This document shows, one piece after another, positions 21,601-34,457 of a DNA stretch of 64,000 nt. The notes under the pieces are model-generated. The model did not search any database, had not been told where the DNA came from, and saw nothing but the letters and a program-made list of their open reading frames with translations. Origin of the DNA: Brachionus manjavacas (Eukaryota; Rotifera; Eurotatoria; Ploima; Brachionidae). The position numbers were made by a program, and so were the translations under genes. The DNA lies in assembly GCA_019054805.1 (NCBI GenBank), contig JAHQIY010000024.1:248001-312000 (forward strand), written 5' to 3'. The first letter of the stretch is position 1; each line of letters opens with the position of its first letter.

Positions 21601-24600
21601 TGGGAGGAGACTTTTTATACACGCACACTCGGTGTCAGTACAAAATTTTCAGGCTAGGAAACAGAAAAATATTTGTCAAAGTCCAAATGTCATTTTGACA
21701 AAAGAAAATATTTTTTAAAAATTTTATTTAGATTAAACATTTTATTATTTATTATTCATTTTTTATTTTTGTTTTTCTCGGAAGAGAACTTTCATTCTAA
21801 TTCAGATTTTCTTCTTTTGATTGTTTCATTTTTCAGAAATAGTCAAATAAAGAAAATCAAATTTTCGAAAAATCAAAACCTAAACTGCTAACTCTACCTA
21901 AGGCCGGTCCCAAGTCCGGCTGAGAAAATGAGGAGGGGCGGTGAAGATGCAGATGCCTAGCGGCCGGGGCAAGGAGGCTTACAAGCATGAGCTGATGACG
22001 TGTCAAAAGTCCAAATGTCATTTTGACAAAAGAAAATATTTTTAAAAATTTTATTTAGATTAAACATTTTATTATTTATTATTCATTTTTTATTTTTGTT
22101 TTTCTCGGAAGAGAACTTTCATTCTAATTCAGATTTTCTTCTTTTGGTTGTTTCATTTTTCAGAAATAGTCAAATAAGGAAAATCAAATTTTCGAAAAAT
22201 CAAAACCTAAACTGCTAACTCTACCTAAGGCCGGTCCCAAGTCCGGATGAGAAAATGAGGAGGGGCGGTGAAGATGCAGATGCCTAGCGGCCGGGGCAAG
22301 GAGGTTTACAAGCATGAGCTGATGACGTGTCTGGCAGACCCTTAGTACTTAGTGAAAAAAGTAAAGTATCTTTTTTGGATATGCTTGTATTCATCTAGAG
22401 ATACGCTTGGTTTGTGGTTCCAAGCTAGTCTAAATAGTTGCCGAGTTCGCAGCCTTTAAGTGCTCGGATGAGTGGCGCTGTTTATGATGAACGTCCCACA
22501 GTAACTTTGTCGGCAGATTGTTGAGTCGTAACCATACCATTGCCGGTCCCAAGTCCGGATGAAAAAATGGGAGGGAGACTTTTTATACACGCACACTTGG
22601 TGTCAGTACAAAATTTTCAGGCTAGGAAACAGAAAAATATTTGTCAAAGTCCAAATGTCATTTTGACAAAAGAAAATATTTTTTAAAAATTTTATTTAGA
22701 TTAAACATTTTATTATTTATTATTCATTTTTTATTTTTGTTTTTCTCGGAAGAGAACTTTCATTCTAATTCAGATTTTCTTCTTTTGATTGTTTCATTTT
22801 TCAGAAATAGTCGAATAAAGAAAATCAAATTTTCGAAAAATCAAAACCTAAACTGCTAACTCTACCTAAGGCCGGTCCCAAGTCCGGATGAGAAAATGAG
22901 GAGGGCGGTGAAGATGCAGATGCCTAGCGGCCGGGGCAAGGAGGCTTACAAGCATGAGCTGATGACGTGTCTGGCAGACCCTTAGTACTTAGTGAAAAAA
23001 GTAAAGTATCATTTTTTGGATATGCTTGTATCCATCTATAGATACGCTTGGTTTGTGGTTCCAAGCTAGTCTAAATAGTTGCCGAGTTCGCAGCCTTTAA
23101 GTGCTCGGATGAGTGGCGCTGTTTATGATGAACGTCCCACAGTAACTTTGTCGGCAGATTGTTGAGTCGTTACCATACCATTGCCGGTCCCAAATCCGGA
23201 TGAAAAAATGGGAGGGAGACTTTTTATACACGCACACTTGGTGTCAGTACAAAATTTTCAGGCTAGGAAACAGAAAAATATTTGTCAAAGTCCAAATGTC
23301 ATTTTGACAAAAGAAAATATTTTTTAAAAATTTTATTTAGATTAAACATTTTATTATTTATTATTCATTTTTTATTTTTGTTTACTCGGAAGAGAACTTT
23401 CATTCTAATTCAGATTTTCTTCTTTTGATTGTTTCATTTTTCAGAAATAGTCAAATAAAGAAAATCAAATTTTCGAAAAATCAAAACCTAAACTGCTAAC
23501 TCTACCTAAGGCCGGTCCCAAGTCCGGATGAGAAAATGAGGAGGGGCGGTGAAGATGCAGATGCCTAGCGGCCGGGGCAAGGAGGCTTACAAGCATGAGC
23601 TGATGACGTGTCTGGCAGACCCTTAGTACTTAGTGAAAAAAGTAAAGTATCTTTTTTTGGATATGCTTGTATCCATCTATAGATACGCTTGGTTTGTGGT
23701 TCCAAGCTAGTCTAAATAGTTGCCGAGTTCGCAGCCTTTAAGTGCTCGGATGAGTGGCGCTGTTTATGATGAACGTCCCACAGTAACTTTGTCGGCAGAT
23801 TGTTGAGTCGTAACCATACCATTGCCGGTCCCAAGTCCGGATGAAAAAATGGGAGGAGACTTTTTATACACGCACACTTGGTGTCAGTACAAAATTTTCA
23901 GGCTAGGAAACAGAAAAATATTTGTCAAAGTCCAAATGTCATTTTGACAAAAGAAAATATTTTTTAAAAATTTTATTTAGATTAAACATTTTATTATTTA
24001 TTATTCATTTTTTATTTTTGTTTTTCTCGGAAGAGAACTTTCATTCTAATTCAGATTTTCTTCTTTTGATTGTTTCATTTTTCAGAAATAGTCAAATAAA
24101 GAAAATCAAATTTTCGAAAAATCAAAACCTAAACTGCTAACTCTACCTAAGGCCGGTCCCAAGTCCGGATGAGAAAATGAGGAGGGGCGGTGAAGATGCA
24201 GATGCCTAGCGGCCGGGGCAAGGAGGCTTACAAGCATGAGCTGATGACGTGTCTGGCAGACCCTTAGTACTTAGTGAAAAAAGGAAAGTATCTTTTTTGG
24301 ATATGCTTGTATCCATTTATAGATACGCTTGGTTTGTGGTTTCAAGCTAGTCTAAATAGTTGCCGAGTTCGCAGCCTTTAAGTGCTCGGATGAGTGGCGC
24401 TGTTTATGATGAACGTCCCACAGTAACATTGTCGGCAGATTGTTGAGTCGTAACCATACCATTGCCGGTCCCAAGTCCGGATGAAAAAATGGGAGGGAGA
24501 CTTTTTATACACGCACACTCGGTGTCAGTACAAAATTTTCAGGCTAGGAAACAGAAAAATATTTGTCAAAGTCCAAATGTCATTTTGACAAAAGAAAATA

Positions 24601-27600
24601 TTTTTTAAAAATTTTATTTAGATTAAACATTTTATTATTTATTATTCATTTTTTATTTTTGTTTTTCTCGGAAGAGAACTTTCATTCTAATTCAGATTTT
24701 CTTCTTTTGGTTGTTTCATTTTTCAGAAATAGTCAAATAAAGAAAATCAAATTTTCGAAAAATCAAAACCTAAACTGCTAACTCTACCTAAGGCCGGTCC
24801 CAAGTCCGGATGAGAAAATGAGGAGGGGCGGTGAAGATGCAGATGCCTAGCGGCCGGGGCAAGGAGGTTTACAAGCATGAGCTGATGACGTGTCTGGCAG
24901 ACCCTTAGTACTTAGTGAAAAAGTAAAGTATCTTTTTTTTGGATATGCTTGTATTCATCTAGAGATACGCTTGGTTTGTGGTTCCAAGCTAGTCTAAATA
25001 GTTGCCGAGTTCGCAGCCTTTAAGTGCTCGGATGAGTGGCGCTGTTTATGATGAACGTCCCACAGTAACTTTGTCGGCAGATTGTTGAGTCGTAACCATA
25101 CCATTGCCGGTCCCAAGTCCGGATGAAAAAATGGGAGGGAGACTTTTTATACACGCACACTCGGTGTCAGTACAAAATTTTCAGGCTAGGAAACAGAAAA
25201 ATATTTGTCAAAGTCCAAATGTCATTTTGACAAAAGAAAATATTTTTTAAAAATTTTATTTAGATTAAACATTTTATTATTTATTATTCATTTTTTATTT
25301 TTGTTTTTCTCGGAAGAGAACTTTCATTCTAATTCAGATTTTCTTCTTTTGATTGTTTCATTTTTCAGAAATAGTCAAATAAAGAAAATCAAATTTTCGA
25401 AAAATCAAAACCTAAACTGCTAACTCTACCTAAGGCCGGTCCCAAGTCCGGATGAGAAAATGAGGAGGGGCGGTGAAGATGCAGATGCCTAGCGGCCGGG
25501 GCAAGGAGGCTTACAAGCATGAGCTGATGACGTGTCTGGCAGACCCTTAGTACTTAGTGAAAAAAGTAAAGTATCTTTTTTTGGATATGCTTGTATTCAT
25601 CTAGAGATACGCTTGGTTTGTGGTTCCAAGCTAGTCTAAATAGTTGCCGAGTTCGCAGCCTTTAAGTGCTCGGATGAGTGGCGCTGTTTATGATGAACGT
25701 CCCACAGTAACTTTGTCGGCAGATTGTTGAGTCGTAACCATACCATTGCCGGTCCCAAGTCCGGATGAAAAAATGGGAGGGAGACTTTTTATACACGCAC
25801 ACTTGGTGTCAGTACAAAATTTTCAGGCTAGGAAACAGAAAAATATTTGTCAAAGTCCAAATGTCATTTTGACAAAAGAAAATATTTTTTAAAAATTTTA
25901 TTTAGATTAAACATTTTATTATTTATTATTCATTTTTTATTTTTGTTTTTCTCGGAAGAGAACTTTCATTCTAATTCAGATTTTCTTCTTTTGGTTGTTT
26001 CATTTTTCAGAAATAGTCAAATAAAGAAAATCAAATTTTCGAAAAATCAAAACCTAAACTGCTAACTCTACCTAAGGCCGGTCCCAAGTCCGGATGAGAA
26101 AATGAGGAGGGGCGGTGAAGATGCAGATGCCTAGCGGCCGGGGCAAGGAGGTTTACAAGCATGAGCTGATGACGTGTCTGGCAGACCCTTAGTACTTAGT
26201 GAAAAAAGTAAAGTATCTTTTTTTGGATATGCTTGTATTCATCTAGAGATACGCTTGGTTTGTGGTTCCAAGCTAGTCTAAATAGTTGCCGAGTTCGCAG
26301 CCTTTAAGTGCTCGGATGAGTGGCGCTGTTTATGATGAACGTCCCACAGTAACTTTGTCGGCAGATTGTTGAGTCGTAACCATACCATTGCCGGTCCCAA
26401 GTCCGGATGAAAAAATGGGAGGGAGACTTTTTATACACGCACACTCGGTGTCAGTACAAAATTTTCAGGCTAGGAAACAGAAAAATATTTGTCAAAGTCC
26501 AAATGTCATTTTGACAAAAGAAAATATTTTTTAAAAATTTTATTTAGATTAAACATTTTATTATTTATTATTCATTTTTTATTTTTGTTTTTCTCGGAAG
26601 AGAACTTTCATTCTAATTCAGATTTTCTTCTTTTGATTGTTTCATTTTTCAGAAATAGTCAAATAAAGAAAATCAAATTTTCGAAAAATCAAAACCTAAA
26701 CTGCTAACTCTACCTAAGGCCGGTCCCAAGTCCGGATGAGAAAATGAGGAGGGGCGGTGAAGATGCAGATGCCTAGCGGCCGGGGCAAGGAGGCTTACAA
26801 GCATGAGCTGATGACGTGTCTGGCAGACCCTTAGTACTTAGTGAAAAAAGTAAAGTATCTTTTTTGGATATGCTTGTATCCATCTATAGATACGCTTGGT
26901 TTGTGGTTCCAAGCTAGTCTAAATAGTTGCCGAGTTCGCAGCCTTTAAGTGCTCGGATGAGTGGCGCTGTTTATGATGAACGTCCCACAGTAACTTTGTC
27001 GGCAGATTGTTGAGTCGTAACCATACCATTGCCGGTCCCAAGTCCGGATGAAAAAATGGGAGGGAGACTTTTATACACGCACACTTGGTGTCAGTACAAA
27101 ATTTTCAGGCTAGGAAACAGAAAAATATTTGTCAAAGTCCAAATGTCATTTTGACAAAAGAAAATATTTTTTAAAAATTTTATTTAGATTAAACATTTTA
27201 TTATTTATTATTCATTTTTTATTTTTGTTTTTCTCGGAAGAGAACTTTCATTCTAATTCAGATTTTCTTCTTTTGATTGTTTCATTTTTCAGAAATAGTC
27301 AAATAAAGAAAATCAAATTTTCGAAAAATCAAAACCTAAACTGCTAACTCTACCTAAGGCCGGTCCCAAGTCCGGATGAGAAAATGAGGAGGGGCGGTGA
27401 AGATGCAGATGCCTAGCGGCCGGGGCAAGGAGGCTTACAAGCATGAGCTGATGACGTGTCTGGCAGACCCTTAGTACTTAGTGAAAAAAGGAAAGTATCT
27501 TTTTTTGGATATGCTTGTATCCATTTATAGATACGCTTGGTTTGTGGTTTCAAGCTAGTCTAAATAGTTGCCGAGTTCGCAGCCTTTAAGTGCTCGGATG

Positions 27601-30600
27601 AGTGGCGCTGTTTATGATGAACGTCCCACAGTAACTTTGTCGGCAGATTGTTGAGTCGTAACCATACCATTGCCGGTCCCAAGTCCGGATGAAAAAATGG
27701 GAGGGAGACTTTTTATACACGCACACTTGGTGTCAGTACAAAATTTTCAGGCTAGGAAACAGAAAAATATTTGTCAAAGTCCAAATGTCATTTTGACAAA
27801 AGAAAATATTTTTTAAAAATTTTATTTAGATTAAACATTTTATTATTTATTATTCATTTTTTATTTTTGTTTACTCGGAAGAGAACTTTCATTCTAATTC
27901 AGATTTTCTTCTTTTGATTGTTTCATTTTTCAGAAATAGTCAAATAAAGAAAATCAAATTTTCGAAAAATCAAAACCTAAACTGCTAACTCTACCTAAGG
28001 CCGGTCCCAAGTCCGGATGAGAAAATGAGGAGGGGCGGTGAAGATGCAGATGCCTAGCGGCCGGGGCAAGGAGGCTTACAAGCATGAGCTGATGACGTGT
28101 CTGGCAGACCCTTAGTACTTAGTGAAAAAAGTAAAGTATCTTTTTTGGATATGCTTGTATTCATCTAGAGATACGCTTGGTTTGTGGTTCCAAGCTAGTC
28201 TAAATAGTTGCCGAGTTCGCAGCCTTTAAGTGCTCGGATGAGTGGCGCTGTTTATGATGAACGTCCCACAGTAACTTTGTCGGCAGATTGTTGAGTCGTA
28301 ACCATACCATTGCCGGTCCCAAGTCCGGATGAAAAAATGGGAGGGAGACTTTTTATACACGCACACTTGGTGTCAGTACAAAATTTTCAGGCTAGGAAAC
28401 AGAAAAATATTTGTCAAAGTCCAAATGTCATTTTGACAAAAGAAAATATTTTTTTAAAATTTTATTTAGATTAAACATTTTATTATTTATTATTCATTTT
28501 TTATTTTTGTTTTTCTCGGAAGAGAACTTTCATTCTAATTCAGATTTTCTTCTTTTGATTGTTTCATTTTTCAGAAATAGTCAAATAAAGAAAATCAAAT
28601 TTTCGAAAAATCAAAACCTAAACTGCTAACTCTACCTAAGGCCGGTCCCAAGTCCGGATGAGAAAATGAGGAGGGGCGGTGAAGATGCAGATGCCTAGCG
28701 GCCGGGGCAAGGAGGCTTACAAGCATGAGCTGATGACGTGTCTGGCAGACCCTTAGTACTTAGTGAAAAAGGAAAGTATCTTTTTTGGATATGCTTGTAT
28801 CCATTTATAGATACGCTTGGTTTGTGGTTTCAAGCTAGTCTAAATAGTTGCCGAGTTCGCAGCCTTTAAGTGCTCGGATGAGTGGCGCTGTTTATGATGA
28901 ACGTCCCACAGTAACTTTGTCGGCAGATTGTTGAGTCGTAACCATACCATTGCCGGTCCCAAGTCCGGATGAAAAAATGGGAGGGAGACTTTTTATACAC
29001 GCACACTCGGTGTCAGTACAAAATTTTCAGGCTAGGAAACAGAAAAATATTTGTCAAAGTCCAAATGTCATTTTGACAAAAGAAAATATTTTTTAAAAAT
29101 TTTATTTAGATTAAACATTTTATTATTTATTATTCATTTTTTATTTTTGTTTTTCTCGGAAGAGAACTTTCATTCTAATTCAGATTTTCTTCTTTTGATT
29201 GTTTCATTTTTCAGAAATAGTCAAATAAAGAAAATCAAATTTTCGAAAAATCAAAACCTAAACTGCTAACTCTACCTAAGGCCGGTCCCAAGTCCGGATG
29301 AGAAAATGAGGAGGGGCGGTGAAGATGCAGATGCCTAGCGGCCGGGGCAAGGAGGCTTACAAGCATGAGCTGATGACGTGTCTGGCAGACCCTTAGTACT
29401 TAGTGAAAAAAGTAAAGTATCTTTTTTGGATATGCTTGTATTCATCTAGAGATACGCTTGGTTTGTGGTTCCAAGCTAGTCTAAATAGTTGCCGAGTTCG
29501 CAGCCTTTAAGTGCTCGGATGAGTGGCGCTGTTTATGATGAACGTCCCACAGTAACTTTGTCGGCAGATTGTTGAGTCGTAACCATACCATTGCCGGTCC
29601 CAAGTCCGGATGAAAAAATGGGAGGGAGACTTTTTATACACGCACACTCGGTGTCAGTACAAAATTTTCAGGCTAGAAACAGAAAAATATTTGTCAAAGT
29701 CCAAATGTCATTTTGACAAAAGAAAATATTTTTTAAAAATTTTATTTAGATTAAACATTTTATTATTTATTATTCATTTTTTATTTTTGTTTTTCTCGGA
29801 AGAGAACTTTCATTCTAATTCAGATTTTCTTCTTTTGATTGTTTCATTTTTCAGAAATAGTCAAATAAAGAAAATCAAATTTTCGAAAAATCAAAACCTA
29901 AACTGCTAACTCTACCTAAGGCCGGTCCCAAGTCCGGATGAGAAAATGAGGAGGGGCGGTGAAGATGCAGATGCCTAGCGGCCGGGGCAAGGAGGCTTAC
30001 AAGCATGAGCTGATGACGTGTCTGGCAGACCCTTAGTACTTAGTGAAAAAAGTAAAGTATCTTTTTTGGATATGCTTGTATTCATCTAGAGATACGCTTG
30101 GTTTGTGGTTTCAAGCTAGTCTAAATAGTTGCCGAGTTCGCAGCCTTTAAGTGCTCGGATGAGTGGCGCTGTTTATGATGAACGTCCCACAGTAACTTTG
30201 TCGGCAGATTGTTGAGTCGTAACCATACCATTGCCGGTCCCAAGTCCGGATGAAAAAATGGGAGGGAGACTTTTTATACACGCACACTCGGTGTCAGTAC
30301 AAAATTTTCAGGCTAGGAAACAGAAAAATATTTGTCAAAGTCCAAATGTCATTTTGACAAAAGAAAATATTTTTTTAAAAATTTTATTTAGATAAAACAT
30401 TTTATTATTTATTATTCATTTTTTATTTTTGTTTTTCTCGGAAGAGAACTTTCATTCTAATTCAGATTTTCTTCTTTTGATTGTTTCATTTTTCAGAAAT
30501 AGTCAAATAAAGAAAATCAAATTTTCGAAAAATCAAAACCTAAACTGCTAACTCTACCTAAGGCCGGTCCCAAGTCCGGATGAGAAAATGAGGAGGGGCG

Positions 30601-32878
30601 GTGAAGATGCAGATGCCTAGCGGCCGGGGCAAGGAGGCTTACAAGCATGAGCTGATGACGTGTCTGGCAGACCCTTAGTACTTAGTGAAAAAAGTAAAGT
30701 ATCTTTTTTTGGATATGCTTGTATTCATCTAGAGATACGCTTGGTTTGTGGTTTCAAGCTAGTCTAAATAGTTGCCGAGTTCGCAGCCTTTAAGTGCTCG
30801 GATGAGTGGCGCTGTTTATGATGAACGTCCCACAGTAACTTTGTCGGCAGATTGTTGAGTCGTAACCATACCATTGCCGGTCCCAAGTCCGGATGAAAAA
30901 ATGGGAGGGAGACTTTTTATACACGCACACTCGGTGTCAGTACAAAATTTTCAGGCTAGGAAACAGAAAAATATTTGTCAAAGTCCAAATGTCATTTTGA
31001 CAAAAGAAAATATTTTTTTAAAAATTTTATTTAGATAAAACATTTTATTATTTATTATTCATTTTTTATTTTTGTTTTTCTCGGAAGAGAACTTTCATTC
31101 TAATTCAGATTTTCTTCTTTTGATTGTTTCATTTTTCAGAAATAGTCAAATAAAGAAAATCAAATTTTCGAAAAATCAAAACCTAAACTGCTAACTCTAC
31201 CTAAGGCCGGTCCCAAGTCCGGATGAGAAAATGAGGAGGGGCGGTGAAGATGCAGATGCCTAGCGGCCGGGGCAAGGAGGCTTACAAGCATGAGCTGATG
31301 ACGTGTCTGGCAGACCCTTAGTACTTAGTGAAAAAAGGAAAGTATCTTTTTTTGGATATGCTTGTATCCATTTATAGATACGCTTGGTTTGTGGTTTCAA
31401 GCTAGTCTAAATAGTTGCCGAGTTCGCAGCCTTTAAGTGCTCGGATGAGTGGCGCTGTTTATGATGAACGTCCCACAGTAACTTTGTCGGCAGATTGTTG
31501 AGTCGTAACCATACCATTGCCGGTCCCAAGTCCGGATGAAAAAATGGGAGGAGACTTTTTATACACGCACACTTGGTGTCAGTACAAAATTTTCAGGCTA
31601 GGAAACAGAAAAATATTTGTAAAAGTCCAAATGTCATTTTGACAAAAGAAAATATTTTTTAAAAATTTTATTTAGATTAAACATTTTATTATTTATTATT
31701 CATTTTTTATTTTTGTTTTTCTCGGAAGAGAACTTTCATTCTAATTCAGATTTTCTTCTTTTGATTGTTTCATTTTTCAGAAATAGTCAAATAAAGAAAA
31801 TCAAATTTTCGAAAAATCAAAACCTAAACTGCTAACTCTACCTAAGGCCGGTCCCAAGTCCGGATGAGAAAATGAGGAGGGGCGGTGAAGATGCAGATGC
31901 CTAGCGGCCGGGGCAAGGAGGCTTACAAGCATGAGCTGATGACGTGTCTGGCAGACCCTTAGTACTTAGTGAAAAAAGTAAAGTATCTTTTTTGGATATG
32001 CTTGTATCCATCTATAGATACGCTTGGTTTGTGGTTCCAAGCTAGTCTAAATAGTTGCCGAGTTCGCAGCCTTTAAGTGCTCGGATGAGTGGCGCTGTTT
32101 ATGATGAACGTCCCACAGTAACTTTGTCGGCAGATTGTTGAGTCGTAACCATACCATTGCCGGTCCCAAGTCCGGATGAAAAAATGGGAGGGAGACTTTT
32201 TATACACGCACACTTGGTGTCAGTACAAAATTTTCAGGCTAGGAAACAGAAAAATATTTGTCAAAGTCCAAATGTCATTTTGACAAAAGAAAATATTTTT
32301 TAAAAATTTTATTTAGATTAAACATTTTATTATTTATTATTCATTTTTTATTTTTGTTTTTCTCGGGAGAGAACTTTCATTCTAATTCAGATTTTCTTCT
32401 TTTTGATTGTTTCATTTTTCAGAAATAGTCAAATAAAGAAAATCAAATTTTCGAAAATCAAAACCTAAACTGCTAACTCTACCTAAGGCCGGTCCCAAGT
32501 CCGGATGAGAAAATGAGGAGGGGCGGTGAAGATGCAGATGCCTAGCGGCCGGGGCAAGGAGGCTTACAAGCATGAGCTGATGACGTGTCAAAGTCCAAAT
32601 GTCATTTTGACAAAAGAAAATATTCCTTAAAAACTTTATTTAGATTAAACATTTTATTATTTATTATTCATTTTTTATTTTTGTTTTTCTCGGAAGAGAA
32701 CTTTCATTCTAATTCAGATTTTCTTCTTTTGATTGTTTCATTTTTCAGAAATAGTCAAATAAAGAAAATCAAATTTTCGAAAAATCAAAACCTAAACTGC
32801 TAACTCTACCTAAGGCCGGTCCCAAGTCCGGATGAGAAAATGAGGAGGGGCGGTGAAGATGCAGATGCCTAGCGGCCT
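15566..32878 (+). repeat. Satellite array 1b, ~29 monomers, plus orientation (inverted block)
   Basis: The same ~640-bp monomer runs in the opposite orientation for 17.3 kb. Starts of the AT-rich half lie near 15,599, 16,224, 16,866, 17,503 and onward every 639-642 bp, with three short monomers (near 21,034, 22,002 and 32,585). The first monomer carries the array 1a marker (TTTAATTCTA); the following ones carry TTTCATTCTA. Sub-variants (CTGCAAACTC, GTTTACTCGG, CCCAAATCCGG, ATTCATCTAGAGATACG) recur at multiples of the monomer, showing higher-order structure. No gene is present. Confidence 0.97.
20990..21045 (+). other. Short monomer junction (about 313 bp deleted)
   Basis: GATGACGTGTC, normally followed by TGGCAGACC, is joined directly to AAAGTCCAAATGTC, removing the second part of the GC-richer half including the second box. 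The same junction, near-identical, recurs near 22,000 (one extra A) and 32,588. TGTC is shared by both parent sites. Confidence 0.9.
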
Positions 32879-34299
32879 TAGGTAGAGTTAGCAGTTTAGG
32901 TTTTGATTTTTCGAAAATTTGATTTTCTTTATTTGACTATTTCTTAAAAATGAAACATCAAAAGAAGAAAATCTGAATTAGAATGAAAGTTCTCTTCCGA
33001 GAAAAACCAAAATAAAAAATGAATAATAAATAATAAAATGTTTAATCTAAATAAAATTTTCAAAAATATTTTCTTTTGTCAAAATGACATTTGGACTTTG
33101 ACAAATATTTTTCTGTTTCCTAGCCTGAAAATTTTGTACTGACACCAAGTGTGCGTGTATAAAAAGTCTCCCTCCCATTTTTTTCATCCGGACTTGGGAC
33201 CGGCAATGGTATGGTTACGACTCAACAATCTGCCGACAAAGTTACTGTGGGACGTTCATCATAAACAGCGCCACTCATCCGAGCACTTAAAGGCTGCGAA
33301 CTCGGCAACTATTTAGACTAGCTTGGAACCACAAACCAAGCGTATCTATAGATGGATACTAGCATATCCAAAAAATGATACTTTACTTTTTTCACTAAGT
33401 ACTAAGGGTCTGCCAGACACGTCATCAGCTCATGCTTGTAAGCCTCCTTGCCCCGGCCGCTAGGCATCTGCATCTTCACCGCCCCTCCTCATTTTCTCAT
33501 CCGGACTTGGGACCGGCCTTAGGTAGAGTTAGCAGTTTAGGTTTTGATTTTTCGAAAATTTGATTTTCTTTATTTGACTATTTCTGAAAAATGAAACAAT
33601 CAAAGAAGAAAATCTGAATTAGAATGAAAGTTCTCTTCCGAGAAAAACAAAAATAAAAAATGAATAATAAATAATAAAATGTTTAATCTAAATAAAATTT
33701 TCAAAAATATTTTCTTTTGTCAAAATGACATTTGGACTTTGACAAATATTTTTCTGTTTCCTAGCCTGAAAATTTTGTACTGACACCAAGTGTGCGTGTA
33801 TAAAAAGTCTCCCTCCCATTTTTTCATCCGGACTTGGGACCGGCAATGGTATGGTTACGACTCAACAATCTGCCGACAAAGTTTCTGTGGGACGTTCATC
33901 ATAAACAGCGCCACTCATCCGAGCACTTAAAGGCTGCGAACTCGGCAACTATTTAGACTAGCTTGGAACCACAAACCAAGCGTATCTATAGATGGATACA
34001 AGCATATCCAAAAAAGATACTTTACTTTTTCACTAAGTACTAAGGGTCTGCCAGACACGTCATCAGCTCATGCTTGTAAGCCTCCTTGCCCCGGCCGCTA
34101 GGCATCTGCATCTTCACCGCCCCTCCTCATTTTCTCATCCGGACTTGGGACCGGCCTTAGGTAGAGTTAGCAGTTTAGGTTTTGATTTTTCGAAAATTTG
34201 ATTTTCTTTATTTGACTATTTCTGAAAAATGAAACAATCAAAAGAAGAAAATCTGAATTAGAATGAAAGTTCTCTTCCGAGAAAAACAAAAATAAAAAA
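32876..34299 (-). repeat. Satellite array 1c, about 2.2 monomers, minus orientation
   Basis: At ~32,876 the plus monomer ends ...GATGCCTAGCGGCC and the minus orientation starts (CGGCC)TTAGGTAGAG, sharing CGGCC. Markers differ from 1a (GAATGAAAG, AATTTTCAAAAATATT). The array stops at 34,299 within AAATAAAAAA, where unique sequence TTATCCATTTCC begins. Confidence 0.95.
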
Positions 34300-34457
34300 T
34301 TATCCATTTCCATCGGTTTTCTTATCATTGAGAAGCATGTTTTGATCAAGTCACTTTTTCCATTTTTTTTCTTTCTCCACTTCTTAATTTTGGACTTAGT
34401 TCTATCAATATCTAGTTTTTCCTGTATTTCTTGTTTACTTTTTTTTTCATTTAGAAA
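34300..34457 (-). pseudogene. Truncated exon remnant cut by the array (first copy)
   Basis: On the minus strand an open stretch of about 53 codons starts after an AG (acceptor-like AAAAG at 34,458-34,462), reads EIQEKLDIDRTKSKIKKW, then SDLIKTCFSMIRKPMEMDN, and runs straight into the satellite monomer. The content (Lys/Glu-rich, helical) is protein-like and differs in codon texture from the flanking DNA. A near-identical copy lies at 50,806-50,963. I read it as part of a coding exon whose 3' part was replaced by the satellite. Family unknown. Confidence 0.4.

Noticed and set aside
9845..34299. CRISPR-like array
   Set aside because: Repeat units are 640 bp with no unique spacers; it is a eukaryotic satellite.
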